Shown: positions 33,476-41,919 of the stretch, piece by piece | How the letters are laid out: every line of letters starts with the position of its first letter | How positions within the stretch are numbered: position 1 is the first letter of the stretch | Assembly: GCA_965228005.1 (NCBI GenBank) | Contig: CBDDGV010000001.1 | Span: 124,001-188,000, forward strand | DNA: 64,000 nucleotides | From: JBCCXZ01 sp965228005 | GTDB taxonomy: Bacteria; Planctomycetota; Planctomycetia; Pirellulales; Lacipirellulaceae | Reading direction: 5' to 3' | Position numbers and translations under genes: made by a program | The notes under the pieces: generated by a model | The model's database searches: none | The model's input: the letters and a program-made list of their open reading frames with translations, nothing else | Told to the model about the DNA's origin: nothing

Positions 33476-33545
33476 CTTCTGTACTCGTTGCATGGGCTCT
33501 AGCAGCAACAGCCCGCTGAGCAGCTGACACTCATCAAATGAACAT

Positions 33546-35198
33546 ATGGTACAGCGATCGCGATCACTGGTGGTGTGCTGGGTCATTGCGACGGCTTGGT
33601 TCGCTGGGGCGGCGTTCTGGGCCGAACCAACGGTAGCCGAGTCCGTCCGGCCGAACGTGTTGCTGATCGTCTGCGACGACTTGAGCGACGCCGTTGCGGG
33701 GTACGATGTTCGCCCTCAAGCGGTGACGCCGAATCTGGGAAAGCTCGCGAAGAGCTCTGTCGTCTTTCGGAATGCGCACTGCTCATCGCCGGTTTGCGGG
33801 CCGTCGCGGGCGAGCCTGTTTACGGGCGTCTACCCGCACCGGAGCGGGCTCTACGGGCATCTGCAGAACGCCTACACTTGGCGCCAGAGTCCGGTGCTGG
33901 CGGATGCGGTGACGGTGTTCGAGCACTTTGCCGATTCCGGCTACGAGGTGCTGGCCGCCGGTAAGGTGTTCCACAACAACCAGCACGTTGGCTCGCTCTT
34001 CGCACGGATCGGCGGGCCGGGGGCGTTTGGGGTCGATCACACCTTTGGTCCCTTTCCTTGGGACGGCCGGGCGTCGTCGCCGTTTGACACTGCGCACCCG
34101 CACCTGCGTGCGCCGTGGGCCGACGGGTTTATCGATGGGTTTAAGACGTTTGCCGCTCTGTCGGCGGTGCCGGATGTTCCCCCCAACGAGGCGACCGGGG
34201 CGCCCGGGTACCGCGGTTGGCGGGAGTCGGGGGCGCCGTTCCGCTACGAGTCGGCCGAGGACCGGGACTTGATGTGCGACGAGGAGTGCGCCCAGTGGGC
34301 CGCGGAGCGGTTGAAGGAGCCCCGCGAGAGGCCGTTCTTCCTCACGGTGGGGTTCACGCGTCCGCACGTGCCGCTGGTTGCGCCCGAGGAGTTCTTCGAC
34401 CTCTACGAGGCGGAGAAGATCGAGTTGCCCGAGTGCCGGGCGGACGATCTGAAGGACTGCGGGCCGCTGGCGCTGGGCGGGGAGACCGCGGCGATCTTTC
34501 GCCTAGAGGCTCTCCGCGAGGGCCACGGCGGCGACGCCGGTTGGCGTGAGTGGCTGCGTGCCTACCTGGCGTGTGTGTCCTTCGTCGACCACCAGATTGG
34601 CGTTGTGCTCGACGCGCTCGAAGCAAGCGGCCAAAGCGAGAACACGATCGTGATCGTCACGTCGGACCACGGTTTCCACATTGGCGAGAAGGGCTGGCTG
34701 CAGAAGAACACGCTGTGGGAGGAGAGCACTCGTGTTCCTTTGTTTGTCTTCGCGCCGGGACTGCCGGGCGGAGGCGAAGGGTGCGACACGCCGGTCTCGC
34801 TGATCGACGTGTACCCCACCCTCGTCGACTTGTGCGGGTTGCCGGAGAATCCGAACCAGGATCGAGCAGCGGGGCAACTCGACGGGCACAGTCTGCGGCC
34901 GCTGCTTGAGGCTCCTTCCCGGGGGGAGTGGGCCGGGCCGCCGGCAGCGCTGACCGTCGTGCGGGGTCCTGAGAACCCGGAGATCGGAGAAGTGGCGCCG
35001 GTCGGGCGGCAGCACCGCACCGTTCGGGGCCCGCGGTATCGGTACAGCCTGTACAGCGATGGGTTCGAGGAGTTGTACGACCATGAGCACGACCCCAACG
35101 AGTTCGACAACCTTGCCTGGTCGAAACCGAATGACTCTGCGGTGCAAGAATCGATCACACGCCTGCGTTCGATTATGGAAGACCTAACGGGGCCATAG
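33546..35198 (+). CDS. Sulfatase, type I (iduronate-2-sulfatase-like)
   Basis: This 550-residue protein has a signal peptide (about 1-31, cleavage near TVAES). RPNVLLIVCDDLSDAVAGYD gives the metal-binding aspartates, and CGPSR at 84-88 is the formylglycine maturation motif with Cys84. GYEVLAAGKVFHN and FFLTVGFTRPHVPLVAPEEFF are typical of the iduronate-2-sulfatase/choline-sulfatase side of the family, and VTSDHGFHIGEKGWLQKNTLWEES supplies the second metal/His cluster. It has no C-terminal carbohydrate domain, unlike the sulfatase at 4580-6334. A periplasmic or extracellular role on sulfated sugars is inferred. The ATG at 33546 directly follows the signal for the DUF2490 relic on the other strand. 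Confidence 0.93.
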   Translation: MVQRSRSLVVCWVIATAWFAGAAFWAEPTVAESVRPNVLLIVCDDLSDAVAGYDVRPQAVTPNLGKLAKSSVVFRNAHCSSPVCGPSRASLFTGVYPHRSGLYGHLQNAYTWRQSPVLADAVTVFEHFADSGYEVLAAGKVFHNNQHVGSLFARIGGPGAFGVDHTFGPFPWDGRASSPFDTAHPHLRAPWADGFIDGFKTFAALSAVPDVPPNEATGAPGYRGWRESGAPFRYESAEDRDLMCDEECAQWAAERLKEPRERPFFLTVGFTRPHVPLVAPEEFFDLYEAEKIELPECRADDLKDCGPLALGGETAAIFRLEALREGHGGDAGWREWLRAYLACVSFVDHQIGVVLDALEASGQSENTIVIVTSDHGFHIGEKGWLQKNTLWEESTRVPLFVFAPGLPGGGEGCDTPVSLIDVYPTLVDLCGLPENPNQDRAAGQLDGHSLRPLLEAPSRGEWAGPPAALTVVRGPENPEIGEVAPVGRQHRTVRGPRYRYSLYSDGFEELYDHEHDPNEFDNLAWSKPNDSAVQESITRLRSIMEDLTGP

Positions 35199-35248
35199 GC
35201 GTTCATCTGTCGTGACGAACCCGCGTGGCAACCTAGGCGAACCACCAG

Positions 35249-35695
35249 ATGATTCAGTTCACGACGGCAATGGAAAGCTCGAAGCCTGCTGAGGAGATCC
35301 TCAGTCGCATTTTCGATCCCGGTGAGTGGAGCAGCTTCACGGGTTGGGGCATGATTCCGGGCGTCGCACGCGTGCAAGTGAGCAACGCCTCCCCGGACCG
35401 AGTCGGCACCGTGTTCAGCGTGGAGAACACCGACGGCTCAACTCATCGAGAGACTGTGGTCGAGTACGAACCCGAACGGCGTCTTGTTATGGAGATGGAG
35501 GGGTTCTCGGAGCCGCTGTCGCGGATAGCGATCCGCTTTGTCGAAACTTGGGAGCTTGCGGAAACGCCCGGCGGGACTCGGGTGCAGCGGACGTTCGTGC
35601 TGTACCCGGCGACCGGACTCGGCGCCGTCGTGCTGCGAGTGATCGCTTTGTTCCTAAGGCAGGCAGTCAAGCGCCACAACCGAGCTGTGCTTTGA
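35249..35695 (+). CDS. SRPBCC (START/Bet v1-like) family protein
   Basis: This 148-residue cytoplasmic protein shows the helix-grip pattern of the polyketide-cyclase/SRPBCC superfamily. SSKPAEEILSRIFDPGEWSSFTGW near the start is followed by beta strands GTVFSVENTDGSTHRETVVEYEPERRLVMEME. A C-terminal helix has VVLRVIALFLRQAVKRHN. No catalytic residues can be assigned. The gene follows the sulfatase by 50 bp on the same strand, and a palindromic repeat (35699-35728) follows its stop. Confidence 0.82.
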   Translation: MIQFTTAMESSKPAEEILSRIFDPGEWSSFTGWGMIPGVARVQVSNASPDRVGTVFSVENTDGSTHRETVVEYEPERRLVMEMEGFSEPLSRIAIRFVETWELAETPGGTRVQRTFVLYPATGLGAVVLRVIALFLRQAVKRHNRAVL

Positions 35696-35698
35696 GAT

Positions 35699-35728
35699 GC
35701 CGTGCCCACACGGGCGTGGGCGTCGCCG
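35699..35728. repeat. Palindromic intergenic repeat, copy b
   Basis: CGTGCCCACACGGGCGTGGG is a divergent copy of the GCCCACGCGAGCGTGGGC palindrome. It lies immediately after the SRPBCC gene. Confidence 0.5.
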
Positions 35729-35746
35729 ATGAACTGCAGCCTCTGG

Positions 35747-35953
35747 TTAGGGGCCGCCGCCCTCACGTTTGCCCTTGTTGTAGATCCATAGCACGAGCAA
35801 CCCGAGCAGTCCTCCGAGCACGAACAAGAATACCGCACCGCCTGCATCTATGTGAGCACTGCCGCCCAGCAGGAGAGCGATACCTGCGAAGACAACGAAA
35901 GCGGCCAAGCAGCCGCAACCGCCTTTTGCAAACGCACGCGCCTTTTCACCCAT
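35747..35953 (-). CDS. Small two-helix membrane protein
   Basis: I start at ATG 35953 (MGEKARAFAKGGCGC), where GAGAGG lies 10 nt upstream, rather than at 36064, which would add a polar leader of 37 residues. The 68-residue product has two hydrophobic stretches (about 16-34 and 42-58) with many Gly and ends in basic NKGKREGGG. It has no family I recognise. It is convergent with the SRPBCC gene. Confidence 0.55.
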   Translation of the reverse strand: MGEKARAFAKGGCGCLAAFVVFAGIALLLGGSAHIDAGGAVFLFVLGGLLGLLVLWIYNKGKREGGGP

Positions 35954-36110
35954 CCGCGTGAGGCCTCTCACGTCTTCCTGCTCGGTGGTTGATCGCCCGC
36001 TGGGAAACACGGACGACACGGATTGATCATGCGATCTAGAGCTTCGCTCGTCAACCAAAGCCAATTGCTATGACTAGGCTCGCGTGATCATGGAGAGTGA
36101 GTGCAGCAGG

Positions 36111-36133
36111 CCCACGCGAGCGTGGGCATGGCA
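36111..36133. repeat. Palindromic intergenic repeat, copy c
   Basis: CCCACGCGAGCGTGGGCATG is followed by GCA. This good copy lies between the small membrane protein gene and the end of the FG-GAP gene. Confidence 0.6.
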
Positions 36134-36162
36134 CTAGGCGTTGTTATGGCATCCAGGGCGAT

Positions 36163-38202
36163 TTAGCGTCGGCGCCTTAAGAAGGAAGCCAATCCGCAGA
36201 GCAGCAGCGACGCGGCCGCGGGCTCGGGCACGGCCAGCGTGGCCGAGAGGTTCGGCGCTGCTAGGCCGAAGTAGCGCTGGAGGGTGAGCAGGTCGCTGAT
36301 GTCGGTGTCCTGGTCGCCGTTGATGTCGCCGGTTTGGTAGCTGGCTTCGTGCGTGAAACCGGTCCGCCACAGGGCGAAGTCGGCGGCGTCAACGCCGCCG
36401 TCGAGGTTGAGGTCGCCGTAGTGGGTGCCGACGATGTTGTAGAGCAGGTGCTCGACGTCGAGCTCGTCGACGGTTCCGTCGCTGTTGAGGTCGGCGGCGT
36501 CGGCGGGCGCGACCCCGAACAACGCGCGGTAGAGTTCGGGGTCGGCGGCGGCCAGGCGGAGCCAGTCGACGTCGTCGGGGTCGATGGCGCCGTCGAAGTC
36601 GGCGTCGCCGGCGATGGGGGCTTGGTTGGTTTCGACGACGTCGAGCGTCTGGTTGGCGGCGACTCCGTGCAGGTGCTGGACGATGCCGTTGGGCCACTGG
36701 ATGGTGACCAGGTCGGCGTCGCCGTCGGACTGGCCGAGGCCGAAGTGGGCGGTGCGTTCGTTCTGGCTGAGGAAGCTGCTGCCGCCGTCGACTTCCCAGA
36801 CCATGCGTCGGTCGGGGTTGTCGAGGTCGGGGGTGACGGTGATGAAGGCGCCGATGCCGTCGCGGTTGCTGACCGTGCCCTCCAGATCGAGCCGGAGGTA
36901 GTCGTTGGAGTTGCCCTGGTTCTCGTAGAGGACGGGCAGGTCTTTGTTGTTGACGACGACGAGGTCGAGGTCGCCGTCGTCGTCGTAGTCGAGGTGCGCG
37001 AGGCCCCGGCCCTGGAGGGTGTCGGTGATGCCCTCGGCGGTGGAGACGTCGGTGAAGACGCCGTCGTCGTTCCGCCAGAGGTACGTCTGGTCGTCTACCC
37101 AGCCGAAGCCGGTGTAGCCGTTGGTGGCGATGAGGTCGAGGTCGCCGTCGTTGTCGTAGTCGAAGAAGGTCGTGCCCCAAGACCAGCGTGAGTCGCGGAC
37201 GCCTGCCTCGAGGGTGACGTCCGTGAATTGGCGGTTGCCGTCGTTGCGGTAGAGGCGGTTCCAGCCTCCGAAGGCGGGCTGGCCGGGCGCGGCGGTGATG
37301 TTGGTGATGAACCAGTCGAGGTCGCCGTCGCCGTCGTAGTCGCCGAAGGTGGACCCCATGCCGTTGAAGTCGGTGCCGACGCCTGCGGGGAGGGTGCCGT
37401 CGGTGAAGGTGCCGTCGGGGTTGCCCCAGAAGAGCTGGCTGGTCTCGAAGTCGGAGGCGACCGCGAGGTCGAGGTGGCCGTCGCGGTCGAGGTCGATCAG
37501 CCGGGGGGCGAACCGAAAGGACTGTTCTTTGCGGAAGACGTCGGTGCCGGACGCGGCGGTGACGTCGTTGAAGAAGCCGGGCTGGGCGGCGCCCTGGTTC
37601 TGGAAGAGGCGTGACTGGTGGTCGGCAACGGCGGAGCCCCAGTCGGAGGTGACCAGGTCGAGGTAGCCGTCTTTGTTGTAGTCGGCGAAGCTGACACCCT
37701 GCCCTTGCCTGGGCGTGCCGTTTGCGAGCGCGGCGGTACGGGAAGTCCCGGCGTCGGTGAAGAAGCCGGTGCCGTCGTTGAGGTAGAGGTAGTTGCGGGT
37801 GTCGCCGGCGGAGCCGGTCATATAGAGGTCGAGGTCGCCGTCGTTGTCGATGTCTCCGCTCGCGACGCCGTTGCTGAGCGTGGCTGCGGTGAAGCCGGCG
37901 GTTGCGGTCCGGGGCGCGAAGGTGCCGTCGCCTTGGTTGCGGTAGAGGATGTCGACATCGTTCAAACGGGTGAAGAACAGGTCGGTGAGGCCGTCGCCGT
38001 CGAAGTCGTCCGCGGCGACGCCGCCGGCCATGAACCAAGGCCCGGGGAGGCCCGCGATGAGTGCGTCGGTGGTGTGGACGTGGTTGATGCCCGCGGAGGC
38101 CGTCACGTCGGTGAAGGTCTGTGCTAGTCCGCGGGAGGCCCCGCTCCAACTGAGCAAGGTCGCGGCGATAAGGACACGGAGTGAGTAAGAGCGGTGTTGC
38201 AT
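36163..38202 (-). CDS. Secreted FG-GAP/VCBS repeat protein with UnbV/ASPIC, dockerin and PEP-CTERM regions
   Basis: The 679-residue protein has a signal peptide (about 1-27, cleavage near GLAQ-TF). Then come about seven FG-GAP/VCBS repeats rich in DFDGDGLTDLF, DIDNDGDLDLYM and DYNKDGYLDLV calcium loops (about 28-420), forming a beta-propeller. The UnbV/ASPIC domain (about 440-530, ending LVTIQWPNGIVQHL) is that of CRTAC1-type proteins. Four EF-hand-like dockerin loops follow (DADFDGAIDPDD, DLNSDGTVDELD, DLNLDGGVDAAD, DINGDQDTDISD). The PEP-CTERM tail is VPEPAAASLLLCGLASFLRRRR. A surface or extracellular role is inferred; no catalytic domain is seen. Confidence 0.9.
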   Translation of the reverse strand: MQHRSYSLRVLIAATLLSWSGASRGLAQTFTDVTASAGINHVHTTDALIAGLPGPWFMAGGVAADDFDGDGLTDLFFTRLNDVDILYRNQGDGTFAPRTATAGFTAATLSNGVASGDIDNDGDLDLYMTGSAGDTRNYLYLNDGTGFFTDAGTSRTAALANGTPRQGQGVSFADYNKDGYLDLVTSDWGSAVADHQSRLFQNQGAAQPGFFNDVTAASGTDVFRKEQSFRFAPRLIDLDRDGHLDLAVASDFETSQLFWGNPDGTFTDGTLPAGVGTDFNGMGSTFGDYDGDGDLDWFITNITAAPGQPAFGGWNRLYRNDGNRQFTDVTLEAGVRDSRWSWGTTFFDYDNDGDLDLIATNGYTGFGWVDDQTYLWRNDDGVFTDVSTAEGITDTLQGRGLAHLDYDDDGDLDLVVVNNKDLPVLYENQGNSNDYLRLDLEGTVSNRDGIGAFITVTPDLDNPDRRMVWEVDGGSSFLSQNERTAHFGLGQSDGDADLVTIQWPNGIVQHLHGVAANQTLDVVETNQAPIAGDADFDGAIDPDDVDWLRLAAADPELYRALFGVAPADAADLNSDGTVDELDVEHLLYNIVGTHYGDLNLDGGVDAADFALWRTGFTHEASYQTGDINGDQDTDISDLLTLQRYFGLAAPNLSATLAVPEPAAASLLLCGLASFLRRRR

Positions 38203-38879
38203 TGGCTTGTTGAACGGTCGAGTCGCCTAGCGTTGGCAAAGTGCCGCCAAACAATGCGCCCAGGGGCGACCGAAAAGAGAGTCCGACGGCGGCGGGCGTC
38301 TGAGATAAGCGGTCTGCTTGTTTGCTCTAGTTTAGCAAGTTGTAACCGAGAGCCCAAAAGGGTGGGGCCGTCGAGGCCGGGCAGCGTTGCTCACGATCTC
38401 CAACATGGAAAGGCTCCACTCCGTTCAGATTTCGTGTGGACTTCCGATAGGCAAGCGGAGCCCATTTTTGGGAGGTCGGCCGATTTCTTTCGTGAGTAGT
38501 TTTGTCGAGATCCTGCAGTCATCGGATCATGCCGACAACGTCTGGGCGCCAGCGCGGGTAACAAGATACAGCAGGGCAGTTTCGTCTTGAGACGGCTGGA
38601 TAGGACTTGCCCAGAAACCGTTTCTCCCGAGCATAGCAGCCTCAAACCGGGTTCAAGAAACAGATTTTCATGCCGCAATAGAGTTGCGATCCTGGTTAAG
38701 CGTGGTGATACTGATACGGCAGAGGAGAGGGAGTGGATTAGCGGTACGGCCGTGGATGTGGCCGCTGCTACTTTTCGATGGTACATCAGAGAGCTTTGTA
38801 TAAGTGCCGCGGCGTGCGGCGCGCGAGGACTTTTCTGATTTCACCTTTGCTGGACTTCTTTTCAAAAGAGGGGACGCTC
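38203..38879. other. 677-bp divergent intergenic region, nothing recognised
   Basis: It separates the minus-strand FG-GAP gene from a plus-strand PEP-CTERM gene. It is less GC-rich than the flanks. Two ORFs of 60-131 codons exist, but they have no ribosome sites or family features. A weak TTGCGA-17-GATACT pair (38684-38712) could serve the downstream gene. Confidence 0.5.
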
Positions 38880-39521
38880 ATGACGTGCATCAGGTATTGT
38901 TTCCTTGCGATGGTGACTATCACCATTGCCATGGCGGGTTCGCTTGCTTCGGCGAACCAGCTTGCAAACCCCGGCTTCGAAGACCCGATTACCGCCGATG
39001 GCCCTCCTTTCGTGGGCTTCTGGGAGTCCTTCAGCGGCGACGGTGATCAAGACAACCCGCCCGACATCGCCCGCAACGACTCGACGATGCCCCGCAGTGG
39101 CGCTCAGGCTCTAGAGTTGGGCATCCTCAGCACGGACAACACCTTCGCGGGAGTGTTCCAAGACGTGCCGCTCGCTCCCGGTATCGTCCCGACTTTGAGC
39201 GGTTGGCACAAATCGCTCGCCGACGACGGTGCCATCGAGATCCGGTTCGAGTACCGCGATTCGGTCGCCGACGTGGAAATCAACCGGACGGGCAATTTTA
39301 CGCCCTCGCCCGGCGCAGCCTACGAGCCGTTCACCTTCAGCGATCCCGCTGGCGTGCCCGCGGGCGCCAACTCGGTTCGGATCGTTTACGCGGTCCAGAC
39401 CTTCGGTCCCGCCACCAACGTGAGCGTGTTCGTCGACGACCTCTCGTTCGTCCCCGAGCCGACTTCGATGGCGTTGTTGAGCCTGGCGGGCGTGGCCTTC
39501 GCTGGCCGTCGTCGCCGCTAG
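38880..39521 (+). CDS. PEP-CTERM secreted protein
   Basis: ATG 38880 is preceded by AGAGGGG, and the product (213 residues) then begins with a signal peptide (about 1-22, cleavage near ASA-NQ). LANPGFEDP opens a jelly-roll-like domain common in PEP-CTERM proteins. The middle contains IEIRFEYRDSVADVEI and FVDDLSFVPEP. The tail VPEPTSMALLSLAGVAFAGRRRR is a clear PEP-CTERM sorting signal. The domain may bind carbohydrate, but no residues prove it. The gene is followed by an excellent intrinsic terminator. Confidence 0.87.
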   Translation: MTCIRYCFLAMVTITIAMAGSLASANQLANPGFEDPITADGPPFVGFWESFSGDGDQDNPPDIARNDSTMPRSGAQALELGILSTDNTFAGVFQDVPLAPGIVPTLSGWHKSLADDGAIEIRFEYRDSVADVEINRTGNFTPSPGAAYEPFTFSDPAGVPAGANSVRIVYAVQTFGPATNVSVFVDDLSFVPEPTSMALLSLAGVAFAGRRRR

Positions 39522-39557
39522 TTCGACAGCCCGTTAGGGCGCAAGCTTTAGATTTTC

Positions 39558-39604
39558 AACGGCGTGGCAAGGCGATTCGCTCGCTTTGCCACGCCGTTTT
39601 TTTT
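39558..39604 (+). terminator. Intrinsic terminator after the PEP-CTERM gene
   Basis: AACGGCGTGGCAA (39558-39570) pairs perfectly with TTGCCACGCCGTT (39586-39598), a 13-bp stem with a 15-nt loop. It runs into eight consecutive T (39597-39604). This is the strongest terminator in the window. Confidence 0.9.
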
Positions 39605-39675
39605 GTGGATGAGATGAGTGCCGCGGTGCGGTCGCCTGGACTCCGGTCCCGCGGCGAAGGGCTTGCGGCTTCGGT

Positions 39676-40374
39676 CTAGAGGAAGAAGTTGACCGAGAGG
39701 ATGTGATTCAACCGGTCCACGCCGCCCTGGAGGTTGATGAACTGGTTGAGGTAGCCGATCTCCGTGCGGATGGGCGCACCGGCTTTGCGGCGGTAGCCGA
39801 CGCCGAGGAACGCCCGGTTCTGGTCGAAGCCTGAGCGGATGCGGTCGGTGTCGTTCAGGTGAAAGAAGGCCTCGTCCCAGCCGATGAGCGACCACTCGGG
39901 GGAGCTGGTGAGCACGCGCTGGGCGCGGAAGAGTTGCCGCCAGCGGAGGGCGACGTCATCGCTGACCTCGAGCCAACGCTGCTCGAAGCGGCTACGGTGC
40001 AGGAAGCGGTAGTCTCCCCACGAGGGCGTAGCTGTCCACTGCTGCCAGAAGCGGTGCTCATCAAAGTCCGGTCCTAGGACCGGGGAGGTTCGGATCCAAG
40101 CGTAGCCGGCCCAGAGGGCTTGGTTCTCTGCGAAGGCGTAGCCCAGGCCGGGGCGGAGGATGCTCTGGTTGAAGCCGTCGGTGTCTTCACGGAGCCGGTA
40201 GTGGGCGTCCAGCCACCAGCGTAGTTTCGAAGGCTCATCGCTGAGCGGGCTGAGCTCTCCGTTGCCGAAGGCGGCGAACCAGAGTCCGGCGTCGTCGAGC
40301 GTCTGGGCCTGGGAGCACGCTGGGATTGCGAGGGCTATCCACAAGGCAACGCGAATCAGAGGGGCCTTCGCCAT
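39676..40374 (-). CDS. DUF2490 outer-membrane protein
   Basis: This 232-residue protein has a signal peptide (about 1-23, cleavage near SQAQ). The barrel has strands RWWLDAHYRLREDTDGFNQSILRPGLGY, LWAGYAWIRTSP, HRFWQQWTATPSWGDYRFLHRSRFEQRW and NRAFLGVGYRRK, and ends in SVNFFL. This is the layout of the DUF2490 family of predicted outer-membrane barrels. Function is unknown. It is single-gene, convergent with the PEP-CTERM gene. A decayed 3' copy of a relative remains at 33385-33475. Confidence 0.88.
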   Translation of the reverse strand: MAKAPLIRVALWIALAIPACSQAQTLDDAGLWFAAFGNGELSPLSDEPSKLRWWLDAHYRLREDTDGFNQSILRPGLGYAFAENQALWAGYAWIRTSPVLGPDFDEHRFWQQWTATPSWGDYRFLHRSRFEQRWLEVSDDVALRWRQLFRAQRVLTSSPEWSLIGWDEAFFHLNDTDRIRSGFDQNRAFLGVGYRRKAGAPIRTEIGYLNQFINLQGGVDRLNHILSVNFFL

Positions 40375-40488
40375 GGCGTGCTCTGGGGGACGACAGGCAG
40401 GATGGGGTCACCTTCTACCGGCCATCGTCCCTTGGGGCCGCGTGCTTGATGCAAACTGCTGGCGTCTGCACAGCTTCTCGTCGGCTTC

Positions 40489-40922
40489 GGTGCCATTGCC
40501 ACGCTTGCGTGAGGGTATCCGGTAATTGATCTCGCACGCGACGCCCTGGGAATGGCCCCGGAGGGGCCACGGCGTGTAGCCCGGGGCAAGCCTGACGCAG
40601 GCAGGCGCAGCCCCGGGTTGAGGTCAGCGGTGCATCGCGTCCGAGCATGTGGCGCCACCGCAATCGGAGCTCTGCCGAGGACACACCCAAGCCGCGGACG
40701 GCTCCGGCCTCGACTATCCGCCGAGCGCAATCGCGTCAACTGCTCGGCCGCGGCAAGGGTCTATCCACAAACCCGGGGCTGCGGCCCGGTTCGCTGCGCT
40801 CTCGCGGTCCTTGCCCCGGGCTACACGCCTCGGCCCCTCCGGGGCCGTTTGCATCCCGATCCGCAGGGGAATTCGCAGCGTTGAATTACTGGATACCCTC
40901 ACGCTCGCGTGGGCATGGCACC
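40489..40922. repeat. ~434-bp nested inverted-repeat element
   Basis: Three nested pairs of arms are visible. The outer pair is 40489-40527 with 40884-40922 (39 nt each), themselves diverged copies of the GCCCACGCGAGCGTGGGC palindrome plus GAGGGTATCC. The middle pair is 40554-40590 with 40810-40846 (37 nt, including GGCCCCGGAGGGGCC and GTGTAGCCCGGGGCAAG). The inner pair is 40606-40619 with 40770-40783 (14 nt, perfect). The centre is unique. ORFs across it read as Arg/Pro-rich low complexity and are not genes. It fills most of the 40375-40930 gap. Confidence 0.75.
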
Positions 40923-40930
40923 GAAGAGGG

Positions 40931-41872
40931 CTAGCCGGCTCCGCCGTCGGAGAGCGGGGCGCCCCACTTGCGGTCGGCTGTGAACAGCACGTCGGAGATC
41001 GTCGCGGCGTGGGCTTCGGCGAGCGCTGCTTGCGTGCGGGAGCGGACGGCGTCGAGCGAGCCCAATCCTTCGATGGGGTGGTCTTTCGGGAGCACGACGT
41101 GGACGACGACCAACCGTTGTCTGCCGGGCTGGATGACGCGGATGAAACGCTCTCGGACGGGAATGTCCTTGAGGCAATCGTCGACGAGGGTCGTCACCTC
41201 AGCTACGACTGCTTCGGACGGCGCCCGGTTGAGCAGCGACATCAGCGCCTGCCACGCCATGCGGACCGGCACGGAGAGGGAGATGCAGACCACGGTCAGC
41301 ACGACGACGGGGTCGACGTACGGGGCCCATCGCTCCAGGCCGATCGCCTGCATCAGGTAGATGCCGCCGAAGGCCAGGAGCACAGCGCCGGAAATCGCGG
41401 CGTTGACAATCCAGTTCTCGGCGTCGGCCTGCACTAGCGGGCTGCCGGTCGCCTCGGCGTTGCGACGGGTGATCCAGGCAAAGAGCGAGCAGCAGGCTGT
41501 GGCGAACACGCCGTAGAGGACCGCCATGCCGGCGGCGATCGGTCGGCCTCCCGTGAACAGAGCCTGTACGCTCCCCACCGCCGCGAGGAGGGAGACGCCC
41601 AACACGAGCATGCCCTTGATGCCGATCACTAGCGGCTCGAAGAAGGCGTAGCCGTGGGGGAAACGGTCGTCGTCGCCGCCGGCGACGAGCTGGGCGACCC
41701 GCAGGGTGAACAGCCCGGTGGCGAAGTAGGTGAGGTTGAACAGCCCGTCGAGCAGGATGGCCTGCGAGCCGCTGAACACTGCGGCGGCGCCGCCGACGAC
41801 GCCCATGAGGAGGTTGCCCGAGGCGGCGATCTTGAGGGTGCGTTGCTCGAGTTGGAGGGCTTCGGTTTGCAT
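40931..41872 (-). CDS. Cation diffusion facilitator (CDF) family transporter
   Basis: This 313-residue protein starts at 41872 (MQTEALQLEQRTLK); the frame upstream to 41911 is palindromic repeat. Six membrane helices are followed by a cytoplasmic domain. FPHGYAFFEPLVIGIKGML is the loop typical of one CDF branch. The canonical metal site would be DxxxD in helix 2 and HxxxD in helix 5. Here I read DGLFN (D-xxx-N) and NWIVN (N-xxx-N), so three of four ligands are Asn. That fits a branch whose metal or substrate differs from Zn2+. Metal export is therefore uncertain. Confidence 0.82.
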   Translation of the reverse strand: MQTEALQLEQRTLKIAASGNLLMGVVGGAAAVFSGSQAILLDGLFNLTYFATGLFTLRVAQLVAGGDDDRFPHGYAFFEPLVIGIKGMLVLGVSLLAAVGSVQALFTGGRPIAAGMAVLYGVFATACCSLFAWITRRNAEATGSPLVQADAENWIVNAAISGAVLLAFGGIYLMQAIGLERWAPYVDPVVVLTVVCISLSVPVRMAWQALMSLLNRAPSEAVVAEVTTLVDDCLKDIPVRERFIRVIQPGRQRLVVVHVVLPKDHPIEGLGSLDAVRSRTQAALAEAHAATISDVLFTADRKWGAPLSDGGAG

Positions 41873-41881
41873 GCGCCAAGA

Positions 41882-41911
41882 GGCATGCCCACGCGAGCGT
41901 GGGCATGGCAC
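41882..41911. repeat. Palindromic intergenic repeat, copy e
   Basis: GGCATGCCCACGCGAGCGTG followed by GGCATGGCAC is the best-preserved copy of the palindrome. It lies between the DUF1501 gene and the CDF transporter gene. Confidence 0.7.
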
Positions 41912-41919
41912 CGATGAAA

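Noticed and set aside
36389..38254. 621-codon minus-strand ORF in another frame of the FG-GAP gene
   Set aside because: The product is Arg/Pro/His low complexity from the wobble frame of DGDGD repeats. The 36163-38202 frame has signal peptide, repeats and PEP-CTERM.
40552..40884. Arg/Pro/Gly-rich ORFs across the nested inverted repeat
   Set aside because: They arise from palindromic GC-rich repeat DNA and repeat on both strands.
33342..41911. Possible CRISPR array from recurrent palindromes
   Set aside because: Copies are hundreds to thousands of bases apart, diverged and in gaps between genes. There is no regular spacer and there are no cas genes.
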